Positions 10,502 to 22,829 of a stretch of 29,919 bases of DNA are shown here, piece after piece; the first letter of the stretch is position 1; every line of letters starts with the position of its first letter. A program made the translations under genes and the position numbers. Below the pieces are notes generated by a model that saw nothing but the letters and a program-made list of their open reading frames with translations, had not been told where the DNA came from and did not search any database. Source of the stretch: Setaria digitata (lineage: Eukaryota; Nematoda; Chromadorea; Rhabditida; Setariidae); NCBI GenBank assembly GCA_003640385.1, contig RCAB01000649.1:1-29919 (forward strand). The letters are read 5' to 3'.

Positions 10502-10591
10502 ATGAAAAGCAAAAAGAAACAGGGAAAAGACAATGAGGGTGATGTGCTTATGAAAATTTTTAAAAAATTTTTTAAATATGAAATGAAATAA
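10502..10591 (+). CDS. Possible 29-codon small ORF (doubtful)
   Basis: ATG at 10502 opens MKSKKKQGKDNEGDVLMKIF and ends KFFKYEMK at TAA 10589-10591. The product would be Lys-rich with an amphipathic end. An acceptor-like tatattacag ends four bases before the ATG and could accept a cis exon or a spliced leader. The sequence is purine-rich and short, so chance is the likelier explanation. No homologue is recognised. Confidence 0.15.
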   Translation: MKSKKKQGKDNEGDVLMKIFKKFFKYEMK

Positions 10592-10599
10592 GCATCATG

Positions 10600-12700
10600 A
10601 GCAAATTCCAGAAATTTTAGAAAAATTAAATGATTAATTTTAATTTAATTTATTTTTTCTAAATAAAATCAATCAAGCATTTTATTAATAAACACATGGT
10701 TAATTAAATAAACTGAATGGAAAGATAAAAGAAATTGATAACAAATGTGATGACGTTCATCTTTTGATAAATGATTATATGAAAAGAAAAAGAGGAGAAA
10801 AAATGCGTGCTTTTTTTATTTTAAAATTAGCCGTAGAAAAAAAATAAAGTTTAGAATTCCAAAAAATTTGATTAATTTACTTTTTCTCCTTCATTTTGCT
10901 TCTTTTGTTGTTCCAGTGATGATGATATTTGTGTTGTTTGGCAGTGATTCTCGAGAGATTAAAAAATGTAATATTTATTGAAAAGTTTCAACTAATTCCA
11001 TCAAATTTAATGCTTTTTCTTTGTTTTTTTTTTTTAATTACTGAATTCTTTGAAAAACGAATAAACTATTCATACTGGAATATATGAACATGGAAGTGTC
11101 GGAATCACGCATATACGTAAGAAATGCGTTAAAAATAAGCAAAAAAAAATTATTATGGATATAAAAGTGCGCTAATATTATTATTCCATGTCTAAATGTT
11201 AATTTACATTTGTTTGTTTCACTGTTTGTCCAATAGCTTCGTTGTCGATTTAACGGCTAAGTTTTAACCTTCCAGATGACGAACAAATTAATTTGCTTAT
11301 ATTTATAACTTATTTGTTATTTTTTTTCTTTTTCTCTTTCTGTTTCTCTCTCTCTCTCTCTTTCCTTCTCTTTCTCCCTCTCTTAAGAGAAAACTAACAT
11401 AAGCTAATGTAACCGCAAACATTTCTATTAATATTTCAAATTTATTTTGAATAAGCTCAAAGTAATTAAATTAAATTTAATTGCTTCCGGAAGATGAGCA
11501 AATAAAGTATGGTACATGTTGAAGTTCTAAATCTACAATGAACCACTTACAGTAGCAATTAAACTAAATTTGACTGCTTTTGAGGAGGAGAGGAAGAAAA
11601 GAGGAGATGAATATAGGACAAATTGATTGATGCAGCTACTGCTTCCGTCGAAATTTGAAATCAACTTTTAAAATGTTTGAAGTAAATAAATTGTTAGGAA
11701 TAGAATTTTTTTTTTTTGGTAGCAAAAACAAAATTTTTTGATTTCAAATTTTTGGAATAAGCAAAATATATGTCTTAAGACATACTAAATGGGTTACTTT
11801 TTTGGATCCTATTGTAAGCGAATGGAATAAAGAAAGTGTGATTAATTAGCATGATCAGAAATGTCAGTTGTTTTGTGTCATGCTAAGTAAGGGAATCATT
11901 TAAGTAGATGGAAAAAATAAATCTTTAAAATTATTTTATTAAAAAAGAAGCTTAAGTTATGCATATTTTATTGTTTTAAATTAATGAAAAAAGAAAGGAT
12001 AGGTAATTATTCAGTCAGTTAGTTAACTATTAATCAACTGAAGCAGCTACAAGAACGGTGAAAATTTTCTAAATTAGCTACCATGCTAGGATAATATTAA
12101 AGTATAAATTGAAATGAATCTATCCCTACATTTTATACACTCTGAAAAAAGACATACATTCTGCTGAAGAGGATAAAAGAGAAAAAAGAAAAATAAAAGG
12201 AAATAAAAAAAAAAATTAAAGCAGTGTTTTCTAGGCTAGTGGATTCTCATACTCTTGGTCTCAGTGGTTCATTTCCAGAAATGGTCATCGAATTTTGCGA
12301 ATTTTAAAATTAAATTACAATATGTTTGAAATTTTTTTTTTTTTTTCAATTCTATTCGAAGCTGGAAGTTTCATTCTATTTTACTGCAAAAAGAAAAGCA
12401 ATATGAAAGTGATGTCAGTATTAGCTAATTTATTGTCATATTTTAAAGTTTAAATATAAAAAAAAAACTTTTTTTTGGTTTTTTTTTTTGAAGCATCAAT
12501 GACAATTCTTTAGGGGATTAATATTGCCACAGAAAGCACAGACAGATATATAAAATTTAAACTTATATATGCACCAAATATGTATTTCAGTATTTGATTT
12601 TCGAGGTAAATAACAAGTGCTTGTTAGCAAAATAAATTTCACAATTTATTTTCCATTTTTTTTTTCTTCTATTCACTGAAAAAATAACAGTTTCTTTTTG
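10600..12700. other. Intergenic AT-rich stretch
   Basis: Contains homopolymer tracts and the pyrimidine tract listed separately. No gene, RNA or mobile element was recognised. Confidence 0.55.
11321..11384. repeat. CT-rich pyrimidine tract
   Basis: About 64 bases, nearly all C and T, with a (CT)n core at 11346-11360. It may be simple sequence only. Similar tracts occur near 26749 and 27937. Confidence 0.85.
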
Positions 12701-12708
12701 AGAAGTGA

Positions 12709-13205
12709 GCAATTCTCGAGAATAATGGTGCAGTTAGTTAGAATTGATAACAGAATAAAATTTTGCATTTCTTTTTTCTATTGTATGAAATTCTTTCTTT
12801 TTTGTCAGCAATTCGCGAGAATAATAATGCAGTTAGAATTGTTCACAGATGAAAATGTAACGGTTTTCTATTATGTCGAGTTTTTTTTCTTTTTATATAT
12901 ATATATATATATAAAAAGAAAAAAAAACTTTGCATTTCTTTTTCCTATTGTAAAAAAAAAAAAAAAAAAAAAATTGCTTTGAAAAATATAGACGGAAATA
13001 TATAAGCTATTCTTGAGAATAACAATATAGCTACTAAAATTCTTGACAGATAAAATTTACACTTTTTCCTTCATTTGAGTGAATTTTTATTCATAAGAAT
13101 AGCAATGCAGCTAGAAAATTTTACAGGCTTGCTCATAGCAAAAAAAAAAAAAAAATTGCTTTGAAAGATTTGAACTGTTCTCGAGAACAATAATAATGCT
13201 TAATA
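12709..13205. repeat. Degenerate tandem array with TTCTCGAGAA cores
   Basis: Five diverged copies of a unit of about 80-100 bp start near 12711, 12810, 13009, 13089 and 13177. Each carries a core like aattctcgagaataat, then tgcagttag and acagat. The interval between copies two and three is about double. Two flanking pieces also recur: ttgcatttctttttcctattg (12762 and 12931) and a poly-A run followed by ttgctttgaaa (12949 and 13141). The ORF at 12698-12982 is an artefact of this repeat. Confidence 0.75.
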
Positions 13206-13458
13206 TTTAAGTTATAATGTCAAAAACAATATCGTATAGGTTTAATTTTTCCATTGAAAATTATTTACTTAGTAATAATTTAAATATGGTTTTAGTTTAC
13301 AAATTATTTTCCCTGAATGTTAGTTCTAAATTTTTTAAAAATAATTAGTGTTTTGTTAAATTTTTGATATTTTTTAATTATATTTGCATGCATATTTTGA
13401 TATATATAGGTAATTAAATTTCATTTTTAGTATATATATATTTTTAGTATATATATAT

Positions 13459-13554
13459 ATTTTTTCGTAATCATACTCCTCTGAAATCTACCCATAATTA
13501 TATATATATATATAATTATGGGTAGATTTAAGAGGAGTATGATTACGAAAAAAT
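13459..13554. repeat. Near-perfect 96-bp palindrome
   Basis: Two 48-bp arms meet at a TA-rich centre between 13506 and 13507. The outer arm reads attttttcgtaatcatactc, and cccataatta lies near the axis. Only one pair fails to match (13483 G against 13530 A). A 20-bp tandem duplication (tttttagtatatatata) sits just left. Possible explanations are a foldback element, a MITE (small non-autonomous transposon), a hairpin RNA source or a recent inverted duplication. Confidence 0.9.
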
Positions 13555-14300
13555 CTAACTAAAAGTGATATATCGTTTGATGTCTAGCTAATACAATAGG
13601 ATTTAAAACGCTTGAATCTCTAATGAATTTAATATTTTAATGCTCTGAGGATCTCGTAGCATTATCACACCAGCTGTTTAGTATCCAGGAATATTAAGGT
13701 TTCTGTAAATTTAGCATCCAAAAAGACGTTATAATTCCAAAAGTTGAATAAATAAATCACTTTAGAGGACATATTTTTGATATTTGGCAATGTTCAGATT
13801 TTACCGCTTAAAAAATTTTAAGGTGAGTCATACAAAAGTTAAAAAATTTGATTTTCAAAATGGGCTAAAATTCCAGCATTTGATGTTCAATAGCATTAAA
13901 TTTTGATGTGGAAGCGCGAGATTTTACGATGAACTCATGGATTCAACAATTTTAATATGCGGTAAGATTGAAGATTCTATTAACTCAGATGCAGTAAAAT
14001 TTGAAATCTTGAAATTTTATAAGTTTTACATGTCATGCAAGTTGTGATTTTCGACACATTTAGTATATGACAAAATTATATGTGATTTGGAATGTCTCAA
14101 ATAAATCATTTTATTTATTAAATATGAAAATGTGAGGTGATTTAAAACCTAATTTATACCCAATTATATTGTTGTCAAATAAACCGTCAACGCATCTTCG
14201 TCAGCCTCCTTCATACTCAAAAAAATTTTATCAGTTCTTTTATTTTTTCTTCAAATATCTCTTGTTGCTGACATTCCAGCAAATACATTTTTGATGATAG
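13555..14300. other. Homopolymer-poor block, possible degenerate insertion or gene remnant
   Basis: Unlike its surroundings, much of this block (13560-14210) has few poly-A/T runs and a more even base mix. It directly adjoins the palindrome. No + strand ORF is convincing. On the minus strand, two short coding-like ORFs occur at 14217-14288 (MYLLECQQQEIFEEKIKEL...) and 14164-14214 (MKEADEDALTVYLTTI, then TAA), in different frames. An AATAAA lies shortly beyond the second on that strand. It could be a decayed transposon or gene, or chance. Confidence 0.3.
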
Positions 14301-17300
14301 TGATAATTTTTCTCACTGTAAAAACATAAAAAAAATAAAAAATAAAAAAAAAACAGTCGTTAAAAAGACGAAAAACAAAAAAAAAAATGAAAATTTTAAA
14401 AGAATATATAACCATATATTTTTTCACATAATACTTTTTTTCTTGTTTCCTTGTTTCATACGACAGATATAAACGAAGAAACTAAAGCCGTATAAGTTGA
14501 AATGTCTCGAGAGATGTCGAGAATGGTGAAAAAAAAAATAAAGAAAAAAGAAAAGAGCATCGAAGAGGAAACGAAACGGTTTTCAAACGATTTCCAATGA
14601 ATGTCAAACAATAATTTCGAGCTAACAAAGAATTTAGCTCATCATAGCTTAACTTTTTTTCATCTTTATTTTCAAAAATTCTCTTTTATTCTTCAGCAAC
14701 TTAAGATTAATTTAGTCACAAAAGAAAAAAAGGAATGAAAGGAAAAGCAAAGAGTGGTAATAATTTTGTAATGATTTTTGTGTTAATAAATTTTGCATTA
14801 AGCCAATTTGAACCAGTTCAACTCCGTTCTTTTTTTTAAATTGAATTCAATTAATTTCATTTTTTGCTTATTTCTGGGATTTTCTTTTTTTTTTTTCTTC
14901 AATGAATAATTTAGCACTAGCTTGACTTAGAGAGAGAAAAAAATGATAATAATTTTTAGCATTAGTTTAATTAATTTCTTTGTTTTATACCCAAAAAAAT
15001 TTTTTCATTGCTCAATAATTTTTTTTATGAATTTTAACAGGAAAAAAGAAAAAGATTGTAGCTCAACAATAATTTTGCAATAGCTGAAATTTTTTTTAAT
15101 TTCTTTTTTTCCTATTAATTGCAGTGTTTACATATGTCCAATATTACACTTTTCATTTATGATTTAGAAGAATATGAAGAGAAAGGAAATAAAATCGTCC
15201 AATATTAATTATGAATATATTTTTCGTTCCAAAAAAGAAAAAACATTTTTCAGCATTTCAAATTTTCTTTAATTTATTACAGAAGCTTTTAAATGTTGAA
15301 TTTTCATTTAAAAATTGCTCAAAATTTTGTTGCAAATAGAGTTAATTATTGCGTGTAATTAAACATGATATTATATTATACACCTTCTGTTACGTAAGTG
15401 AGCGCTTCAAGTAGGATGCGTGTAATAATTATATCAACTTTTGTTTAATTTGTTTGCAAGCTTCATCAAACTTTGTTTGGTAACTAATTAGTATTCCAAT
15501 TAAATATTAAATTTGTTCTGAACATTAAAATTCAAATTCCAATTCGAATAATTTTATTAAATCAATGATGATACGCTCTTTTTTTAATTCCAAAGGCTTA
15601 TGTCGTTGCTCCTCAACTTAATTAACGGCATTAATTAACACTTTATGTCAGAATGAATACACGGATTTTAATATTTTGCGTGATTTCTGTTATCATCTTT
15701 TAATTTTTCCAAATTTAAATAAATCGAAATATGTAGAACGGTAGTGCAATAATAATTAATCGTGATAAAATTTTACCAAACTTAGCACCTTTATTACATT
15801 ATGAATATTTAATCAAATAGTTGTTAGTAGAGAAACAAACAAGAAAAATAACGAACTAATTAAGGTTAATTAATTTTTTCTTTGTATAACAATCAACTCA
15901 ACGACTTTACCATCTCTTAGTTAATAAAGCTGTCGGGAAGTTAGGTGAAACAAAATATAATTTATGTATGAAATATAGGAATGGAAACTATCAATTCTTC
16001 CTCCTTCAAAAATTTCCAAACGGAATGGGATTTTCTTTTTTAGGAATATTTTATTGTTTTTGATAAAATGGTAGAAAATTTTAAATTTTAAATTTCCAAT
16101 GGACGATTCGGCAAAAAGAAGTATGAAATCGGGGGAAAAAAGAAAATGAAATTATGACCTTATTTCTTCATTTTTTACTTGTATTTGGATTTAAAAAAAA
16201 AAAAAAAGTAAACTGTTTAATAAAAACATAAAATGTAAAACTGAAAATTTAAGCTATTGTTTTTTGAAAATTGAGGTAGAAAAGTTAAATTATTTGAAAA
16301 TGAAGAAGCAGTTTTGTAATAATAATATAAAGATTTCGTAGGAGAATAACTGTAAATATTCACTCAAAAATTTGTTAATTTTAATTAATGATTCACATGC
16401 AACACCGTTCAGAAATATATTTTTGAAAAAAGGAACTAAACTTTTAAATTTTCATCTATTTAACTGAATAAAAGCAAATATTTTAAATTTAAATTTTGAT
16501 GAAATCAAATTTTCTTTTGATACTTAAAAAAATTAGCAGATAACATCGTGAAGAAAAAAAAAAAAGAAAATTAAACACTTTATGATATGTCTTAACGATA
16601 AATTTAGAATTTAATAAAAAAATAAATTATTTTTTCTCGCATTTCAACCGATGCATAATTAAAAGAATGTCAGAAATTTATCTCGAAATATCTATGTGAC
16701 TAACACAAATGATCTATATCAGCATTAATAATCTCTTCTTTCATTTCTCACTTTTTTTCATTTTTAGCCAAAAAGACAACTTCAACAATTTTAATTAAAA
16801 TAGAGCTTTATTGCTTCAACAAGACTATCAAATTTTTATTTCACATAATAAATGAGTAAAAATTATTTGAATTCAACGTCATAATCACCGTGAAATCATT
16901 TAAGATGCTGGATTTTCTCCTTTTTTTTCCCGTTCCTTTACACTTTAAATCTTAATTAAATCAATTCGAAAATTGAATTTAGCAAATATTATATGGTGTA
17001 AGCAGAACTTCTTATAGCCTCAGTTTGGCAATATTTGCATTGCTGAAATGTAATTAAAGACTGGACAGGCAAAATTTTGTTTTTCTAAGATTTAATTCAT
17101 TTTATAGTCTATTTCAAAAAAGAAAAAACACCCCCAGTTATTGGATGAAAGCAGAAACGATTTATACAAGGCAAAATTCTCGCTACATTTCACGCTTATA
17201 AGCTGTATTTCGTCATTTTTTGTTTTTCACTTAATTATTATAATTAATCGCTGCTCATTAAAAGTTTTAGCTAATTCATCGTTCGAGCACTGGGATACAA

Positions 17301-17390
17301 AAAAACTTTTGATATTCTTCTTCTTCTAAATATTTTTCATGATAGGTTCAATTTAAAGTAAACATTTATAAACTAAGAAATATGGATTGT
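14300..17390. other. Intergenic AT-rich stretch
   Basis: No gene or RNA recognised. A 32-codon Lys/Glu-rich ORF at 14502-14600 is noted under rejected items. There is a small patch of mixed composition near 15381-15430. Confidence 0.5.
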
Positions 17391-17439
17391 GCATTGAAAA
17401 AACGAGAACGAGATGCTTTATTAGTATTTATTATTTTTT

Positions 17440-17765
17440 AAATACTAATAAAGCAATTATTATTATTTTATTACCACTTATCATCTTTGTCATTTATCAT
17501 TACCATTATTGCTATAAATTGTTATTCTTAATAATATCATTATTATTATTACCAGTTATCACTGTAACCTTTTACCATTACTACCATTTATTGGTAGTAT
17601 TAATATTATTACAATTTGTTATTCATCGTTACTAATTACTTTATTAATTATTATTATTATTATTATTGTTATTGTATTTTTATTGTTACGGATTATTATT
17701 ATTATTATNTTTAATTATTACTATTAATTATCATCTCGAATCGCTGTAACTATTATTTTTGTCCT
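17440..17765. repeat. ATT-rich degenerate trinucleotide region
   Basis: Runs of ATT/TTA with scattered TTACCA interruptions, densest at 17637-17720. It contains one undetermined base at 17709. The ORF at 17387-17635 (Ile/Leu/Tyr-rich) is a reading of this repeat. Confidence 0.85.
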
Positions 17766-17864
17766 TATTTATTGTTATATTCAATAAATTTTTAATTAAT
17801 TTTTCTCCTATAAATAAGCAAATTTTTTGCACATATGAAACATGATGCTTTTACTGATGTTGAT

Positions 17865-18066
17865 GAGAATCTATAAATGATAGCTAATTCAGATTCTCAT
17901 TTCCTTGATGCTATTAAGAATCGATTAATGATGGCTATTTCAGATTCGCATCTTCTTTGCATTATTTGAGAATCTACAAATGATTGCTATTCCAGATTCC
18001 CATTTTCTTGATACTATTGAGAATCTATGAATGATTGCTTTTTCAGGTTCCAGTCTTTCATGCTAA
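17865..18066. repeat. Four-copy 51-52-bp tandem repeat
   Basis: Copies begin with gagaatc or aagaatc at 17865, 17916, 17968 and 18019. The unit reads roughly gagaatctataaatgat, then gctatttcagattcncat, then ttcttgatgctatt. Each copy carries AGAATC and, about 20 bases later, its near inverse GATTC, so each can form a small hairpin. The last copy is the most diverged. Confidence 0.88.
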
Positions 18067-18069
18067 CAA

Positions 18070-21000
18070 CTTGCTGTATTCGATAACTTTGTATATGTAT
18101 TTTTCTCTCTTCTCTCGCACGATATTAATATTTGGGTCTTGATATGATCCAAGAGTCCTAGAATAGGTGCTTTTCTTATTGCTTTTTCATAATATAACTA
18201 ATAATAACTCTATATGAAATCCTTTTTATGCTTTCAGATTCTTATTTTATTTTAGGACTTTTTAATTTTCAGATAAAATATGTCATATAAAATGTTAACA
18301 AATCAATGGAAAAAAAAAATTTAAATTTTTTTCTGATAGATTTTACTGTGTCTTTTTGTATCCGCACTATATGTTATTATCAGTAAGGAACAAAAAATGA
18401 AAAAAAAAAAAAAAAAAAAATGAATTTTTCATTTTAGTGCAGTGCTCCAGAATTGCAAAACTGATGAAACAATTCATCTAATAATTAAATTTTTGCTTAG
18501 ATTTTGATCACTTAAATAGTTCGCTGTATTTCGTATATCTCTACATCCTTGGCATAATTTACTTTTTCTGTTCATACCAAAAGCAAAAACAAATTCATTC
18601 CGTGTGATTAAAAATTTTTATTACTGAAGAATCTTTTATATCTTTAGCACTTATTCTTTCATTTTCATCTATTACTAAAAATGAAATTAATTATCCTTGT
18701 ATAAACAACATTATCTATTCAATTTACACCAATAATTAAAAAATTGTAAGAATGATTTTTATGTATTTACTACTTTAGCAATTCGAATACTAAAAACAAA
18801 ATTAATCCTCTTCGCAAATTTGAGTCTTTAGTTAAAATTTCGGTAATAGAAAATTTCCGCTCACCGTATATAAATTTTGCCAATATACTAAAAATTAAAA
18901 TTGTTTGCATGAAAAGATTGTTTTGTAATTTAAATCATTTCTTTTAAAAAATTTTAGCCACAATTGAAGCAAACATTTTATTAATAAATTTCGATTAAAC
19001 ATTAATTTTTTTTTTACTGATATAAATTAATAAATGTTTGATTAATTTTAATGCATTTTCAAACAACAAATTTTGAAAAAATTTTAAACAATGTTAAATA
19101 TTTTTAATTTGATTGAAAGCGTTTCAAAGTGTTACAAATTTACGACTAATCTTTTAATTTCCTTTTGTAACTTCTATAATATTTTATTTGATAAATTTGA
19201 TAATAATTACAGCAAATTTTAATAAAAATTGAAGAAAAAAATCGTGCAGTAATATTTAAATATTGCAAAGTGATTTTTTATCTTAACAGTTATTAGTTCC
19301 TTTTCAATAATTAATTAGCAGCTTTCCATTGTATAATATCCAGATTTTAGTAATTGATAAATTGTCTAAGTGCAGCGATTCAAAAAAAAAGAAAATAAAG
19401 AAATAATGATATTATTTCATTTTTTTCTTTTCTTTTAGTGTTATAATTTATGCAAAATTGTAATTTTTTTTTTTTTTTTGTCATATTAATGTAATGAGTG
19501 TAATGGAAAAATAAACATGAAATTATTAAAAATTATAGAGGAAATGTTATTGAAAAATTTAATTCGAAAAAAGACCAATAATAGATTAATTTAAATGAAG
19601 GAAAAGGAAAAAAAAATAAGGGCGGAATAAAATATAAGAAAATATAATTAATGATTAATTTAAAAAATAGTAAATTAGGAAAGCAACGGTTGAATGTAGT
19701 TTTACGGCTATTTTGTCAAAAAATTTTTTTAGGTTACTTCTATTGTTCAATATTAATTTTTCAACATTTTTCTTTTTCTAATTTTACCATTTCCTATTAA
19801 AACAAAGAAGCACTTTTAAATTTATTCAATTTATGTTTTAATGTGATGAATAGTAAATTTAATTTGCATTTGTATTCAATTTCATATTTTATCATATCAT
19901 ACATCATTTTTAGTAAAAATTAGCATATTTTTATTCAAAGCAATCCATGCATGCTATATATGGATTGATATAAACATGTATTTTTTTTTTCAATGATAGA
20001 ATTTTTCCTTTTTCTTCTATAAGCATAGATTGTAATCAGGTCGGAAATGATTAAGATTAATTTATCTTATTATGAAATTTTAATTAGTAAAAAAAATTAA
20101 GGCAAGTACAAAAAAAACAGAAAAAAAAGATAAACAAAATTGGAAAACAGATAATTCTGCAATTTAATGACTTCCAATCTCTGTTGTTTAAATGAAATGA
20201 ACTGATTGAAAATAAGCAATTTTTCGAGTTTTATTTCAGTAATGAAAAATTAGGTTTAACTAAATTCAAATTATCTTAAACATATTTAAATTACCCTGTA
20301 ATATTATTAATTGATTTTTGACGATTTTAAAAGCTGAATTTTTTGATTTATTCTTTTAATTTACTAAAATAATAAATTTTACAGAGAGAAAAAAATTATT
20401 CGCTTTTTTAATTACTAGAATGCTAAAAAAAAAAAAAAATAAAAATAAAAATTATGCAATTATCTGCAGAATTACCTTATCATCTCATTATTAGTCACTG
20501 ATTATGGGATCTTTGATATACAATATATTTGCAGTTTAGAATTTCTTTCCTTTCCTTCCTTCTCTTTTTTGTTTTTTTTTTTTTTTTTTTTTTTAAACTA
20601 ACATTTGAAGCTGTTTGGTATTTTCGCTCAAGCCAAATGTTTGCATTCTCTAAAAACTATTTTTAATTCCAATAATTTCAATTATTTACACATTTTACGG
20701 ATTAAGACTATTACAACTTCTCATCTATTACATAATTGTAATTATCAGCACATTTTAAGAATTGCGGTTAGTTCAATTATTCATGCATCTCGCATAATCA
20801 TGATTGTTCTAATTGTTGCAATTGCAAATTACAACCTTTTTTCATAGTTCATTATAAGTGTAATGATAACGATGCAAAGGAAAACTTACAGTTGTGCTTA
20901 ATAAATTTTTCTTAAAAAATGATTTAAAAAAATTGCAATTACTACTAATTAATATTAATTTTTCTGATTTGCACTGTGTTTTATTTTTACTTATTATCTT

Positions 21001-22450
21001 CTTTTTTTTTTTTTTTTTTCGACGCATTTCTAACTATTAATAGATTTAATATTTAAAAAAATTCATAATTTATTGTGATAGAAAAAAATATATATATTAG
21101 AAAAAAAAAGAGAACTAAAAAGAAATCTAAACTAATGCTAATGCTTGTGAATGAATGAAATTGATGCCTCCTAAAGAGTTTTAAAGTTTTTTAGCGCTTT
21201 AAAACAATCGAAAAATTTTGCCTGAAATTTTTTAAGCTATAAATGATTTGAGTCGTTGATGCAATTGACAATGCCTTCAACATTTCATTTCATGAACTTT
21301 TTAAATTTTTTATAAGCTAAAATAGCCAAAACATTTTCGAAAAATACGAAAAAGCGATATAAGTGTGAAGTAAGAATTCACTTAAAATGTAATTTATACT
21401 AATATAAATTCAGAAGTAATTAGGAAATATGTAAACGTAAGAGTGATTAATGTATTGTAATAATTGGTGGCAACTGTTTTCTTTATTTTTTCTTCTTTCA
21501 TTTCCAAGTTTTTTTTTTTTGAGTACTTTATGTCAAAGGTGGAGAAGTTAGTGAAATATTTAAATAATGAAATGATATTTTGCCACTTTTCCTTCATAGC
21601 CATTACACATTAATATTTGAAAAATTTCTCTTTTTATGATTAATTGAAAGCTAAATTTGCTGCAAGAAAAAATTTCTTCTCTAATTAATTAATTAATTAG
21701 TTAATTGAGAGTGAAATTTATTCTGAAAAATTTTAAATGTTTATATGGACTTTAGCAAAAGTAAAACTACTTTTTACTTTGTTTTGTTTTATTCCTCAAT
21801 CGTACTTTAAACTCACTGAAATTAAATTTTACCTACAAATTTAGCAAATTGAGATGATGCTGTTCCTAAAGCTCAAACAAAGTTTAAATTTTATAATAAT
21901 CAAATTTGATTGAGTGCTACCATGGCTTAGCTTCTAGACTAAATTTTGATCCATCTTTTTTCCAATTTCAATTCTTTTTTTTTCGCAAAATTTAAAAAAT
22001 GTCTTGCTTCTCACTTTTTGTAATTAAATTTAGTTTAAATTGCCTAAAAATTGGTGCATGGATTTGTGAAATGTGCCGAAAAAAAAAGCATAACTTTTCT
22101 TTTTTAGTAAAATTTTTAGCTTCAAAAGATTGCGTTTTGTCAACTTTTTCCTTTTCTTTTTGTGAGAAGAAAAAGATTGAAAAAGGTTTTCAATAAATAG
22201 AGCGATTGAAATTTTATTTCATTTCTAAAAAAAATGTGACATTTTAAGCAAAATTTTGATAGATTTTAATTTTACATCCTTTAAATAACACTTGATGCAG
22301 CTAGTAAAGAAGGAAATTCAATAATTTTTTTTTTTTTTGTCGTTTTAACTAATTGCTTAATCATCGATTATTTGTTAATCATTGCTATGCATGCATAGAA
22401 AAATTTTTAAATTCAAAAAATATCTTTTTAAAACTTAACAAAAAAAAAAA
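18070..22450. other. Intergenic AT-rich stretch
   Basis: No supported gene. ORFs at 20605-20847, 20842-21027 (minus), 21394-21603 (minus) and 21999-22196 are Ile/Asn/Phe/Lys-rich and lack splice or homology support. A weak direct repeat (aattattnacacattttang) occurs near 20681 and 20740. A (TTAA/ATTA) inverted patch lies near 21684-21705. Confidence 0.5.
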
Positions 22451-22459
22451 ACTTTTACA

Positions 22460-22829
22460 GATTGTATCACTTTTATCAATACGAATCACAACAATTCATT
22501 TCCTGTTAACGATGCTATCAGTGAAACGATTTCATTTATGCATTGCTATATTACTGTTGCAATTTGCTGATCCAATAACAGTTGCAATTGCTCTTCGTTT
22601 GCAATAGCAATAATAGCAGCAGCAATAGTAAAACAACAACAACAAACAATAACAGTTGTAACAGTAAAAGCGACAACAATAATAATTTTTATTTTCTATT
22701 TTCTGATTATTGAAATGGTGGTTGGACGTTCGGCGATATTTGCTAAATCTCATCGGCATTCAATTGGAACATCTGATTCCAGCGCTGCAACATCAAAACT
22801 TTTGCGACATCAACGAGAAATTTTAAAAG
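22460..22829 (+). CDS. Candidate 5' exon of a second gene
   Basis: An acceptor-like cttttacag ends at 22459 and could accept a trans-spliced leader. The best coding segment starts at ATG 22715: MVVGRSAIFAKSHRHSIGTS, then DSSAATSKLLRHQREILK, ending at a good donor G|gtaatt (22829/22830). Its base composition is far less AT-rich than the surroundings and codon use resembles the receptor exons. The same frame is open back to 22571 but has no other ATG. No domain is recognised; the C-terminal part looks helical and basic. The exon leaves phase 1 (one base), so the next exon must supply two bases. The rest of the gene would lie downstream, partly beyond the window. Confidence 0.5.
22512..22607 (+). 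CDS. Signal/anchor-like 31-codon ORF upstream of the second gene
   Basis: ATG 22512 opens MLSVKRFHLCIAILLLQFAD and stops at TAG 22605-22607. It has a basic N-terminus and a hydrophobic core like a signal peptide. It is in a different frame from the ORF starting at 22715. It could be an upstream ORF in a leader, a first coding segment joined by an unrecognised splice or by correcting a repeat-length error, or chance. Confidence 0.3.
   Translation: MLSVKRFHLCIAILLLQFADPITVAIALRLQ
22601..22690. repeat. CAA/CAG/AATAAC-rich degenerate repeat
   Basis: Mixed caa, cag and aat triplets run from gcaatagcaataatagcagc through acaacaataataat. The repeat lies between the two candidate start codons in the putative exon, a place where length errors could change the frame relation. 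Confidence 0.8.

Noticed and set aside
14502..14600. 32-codon ORF MSREMSRMVKKKIKKKEK...
   Set aside because: Purine-rich Lys/Glu composition typical of A-rich noise; no acceptor or homology found, though it is in a mixed-composition patch.
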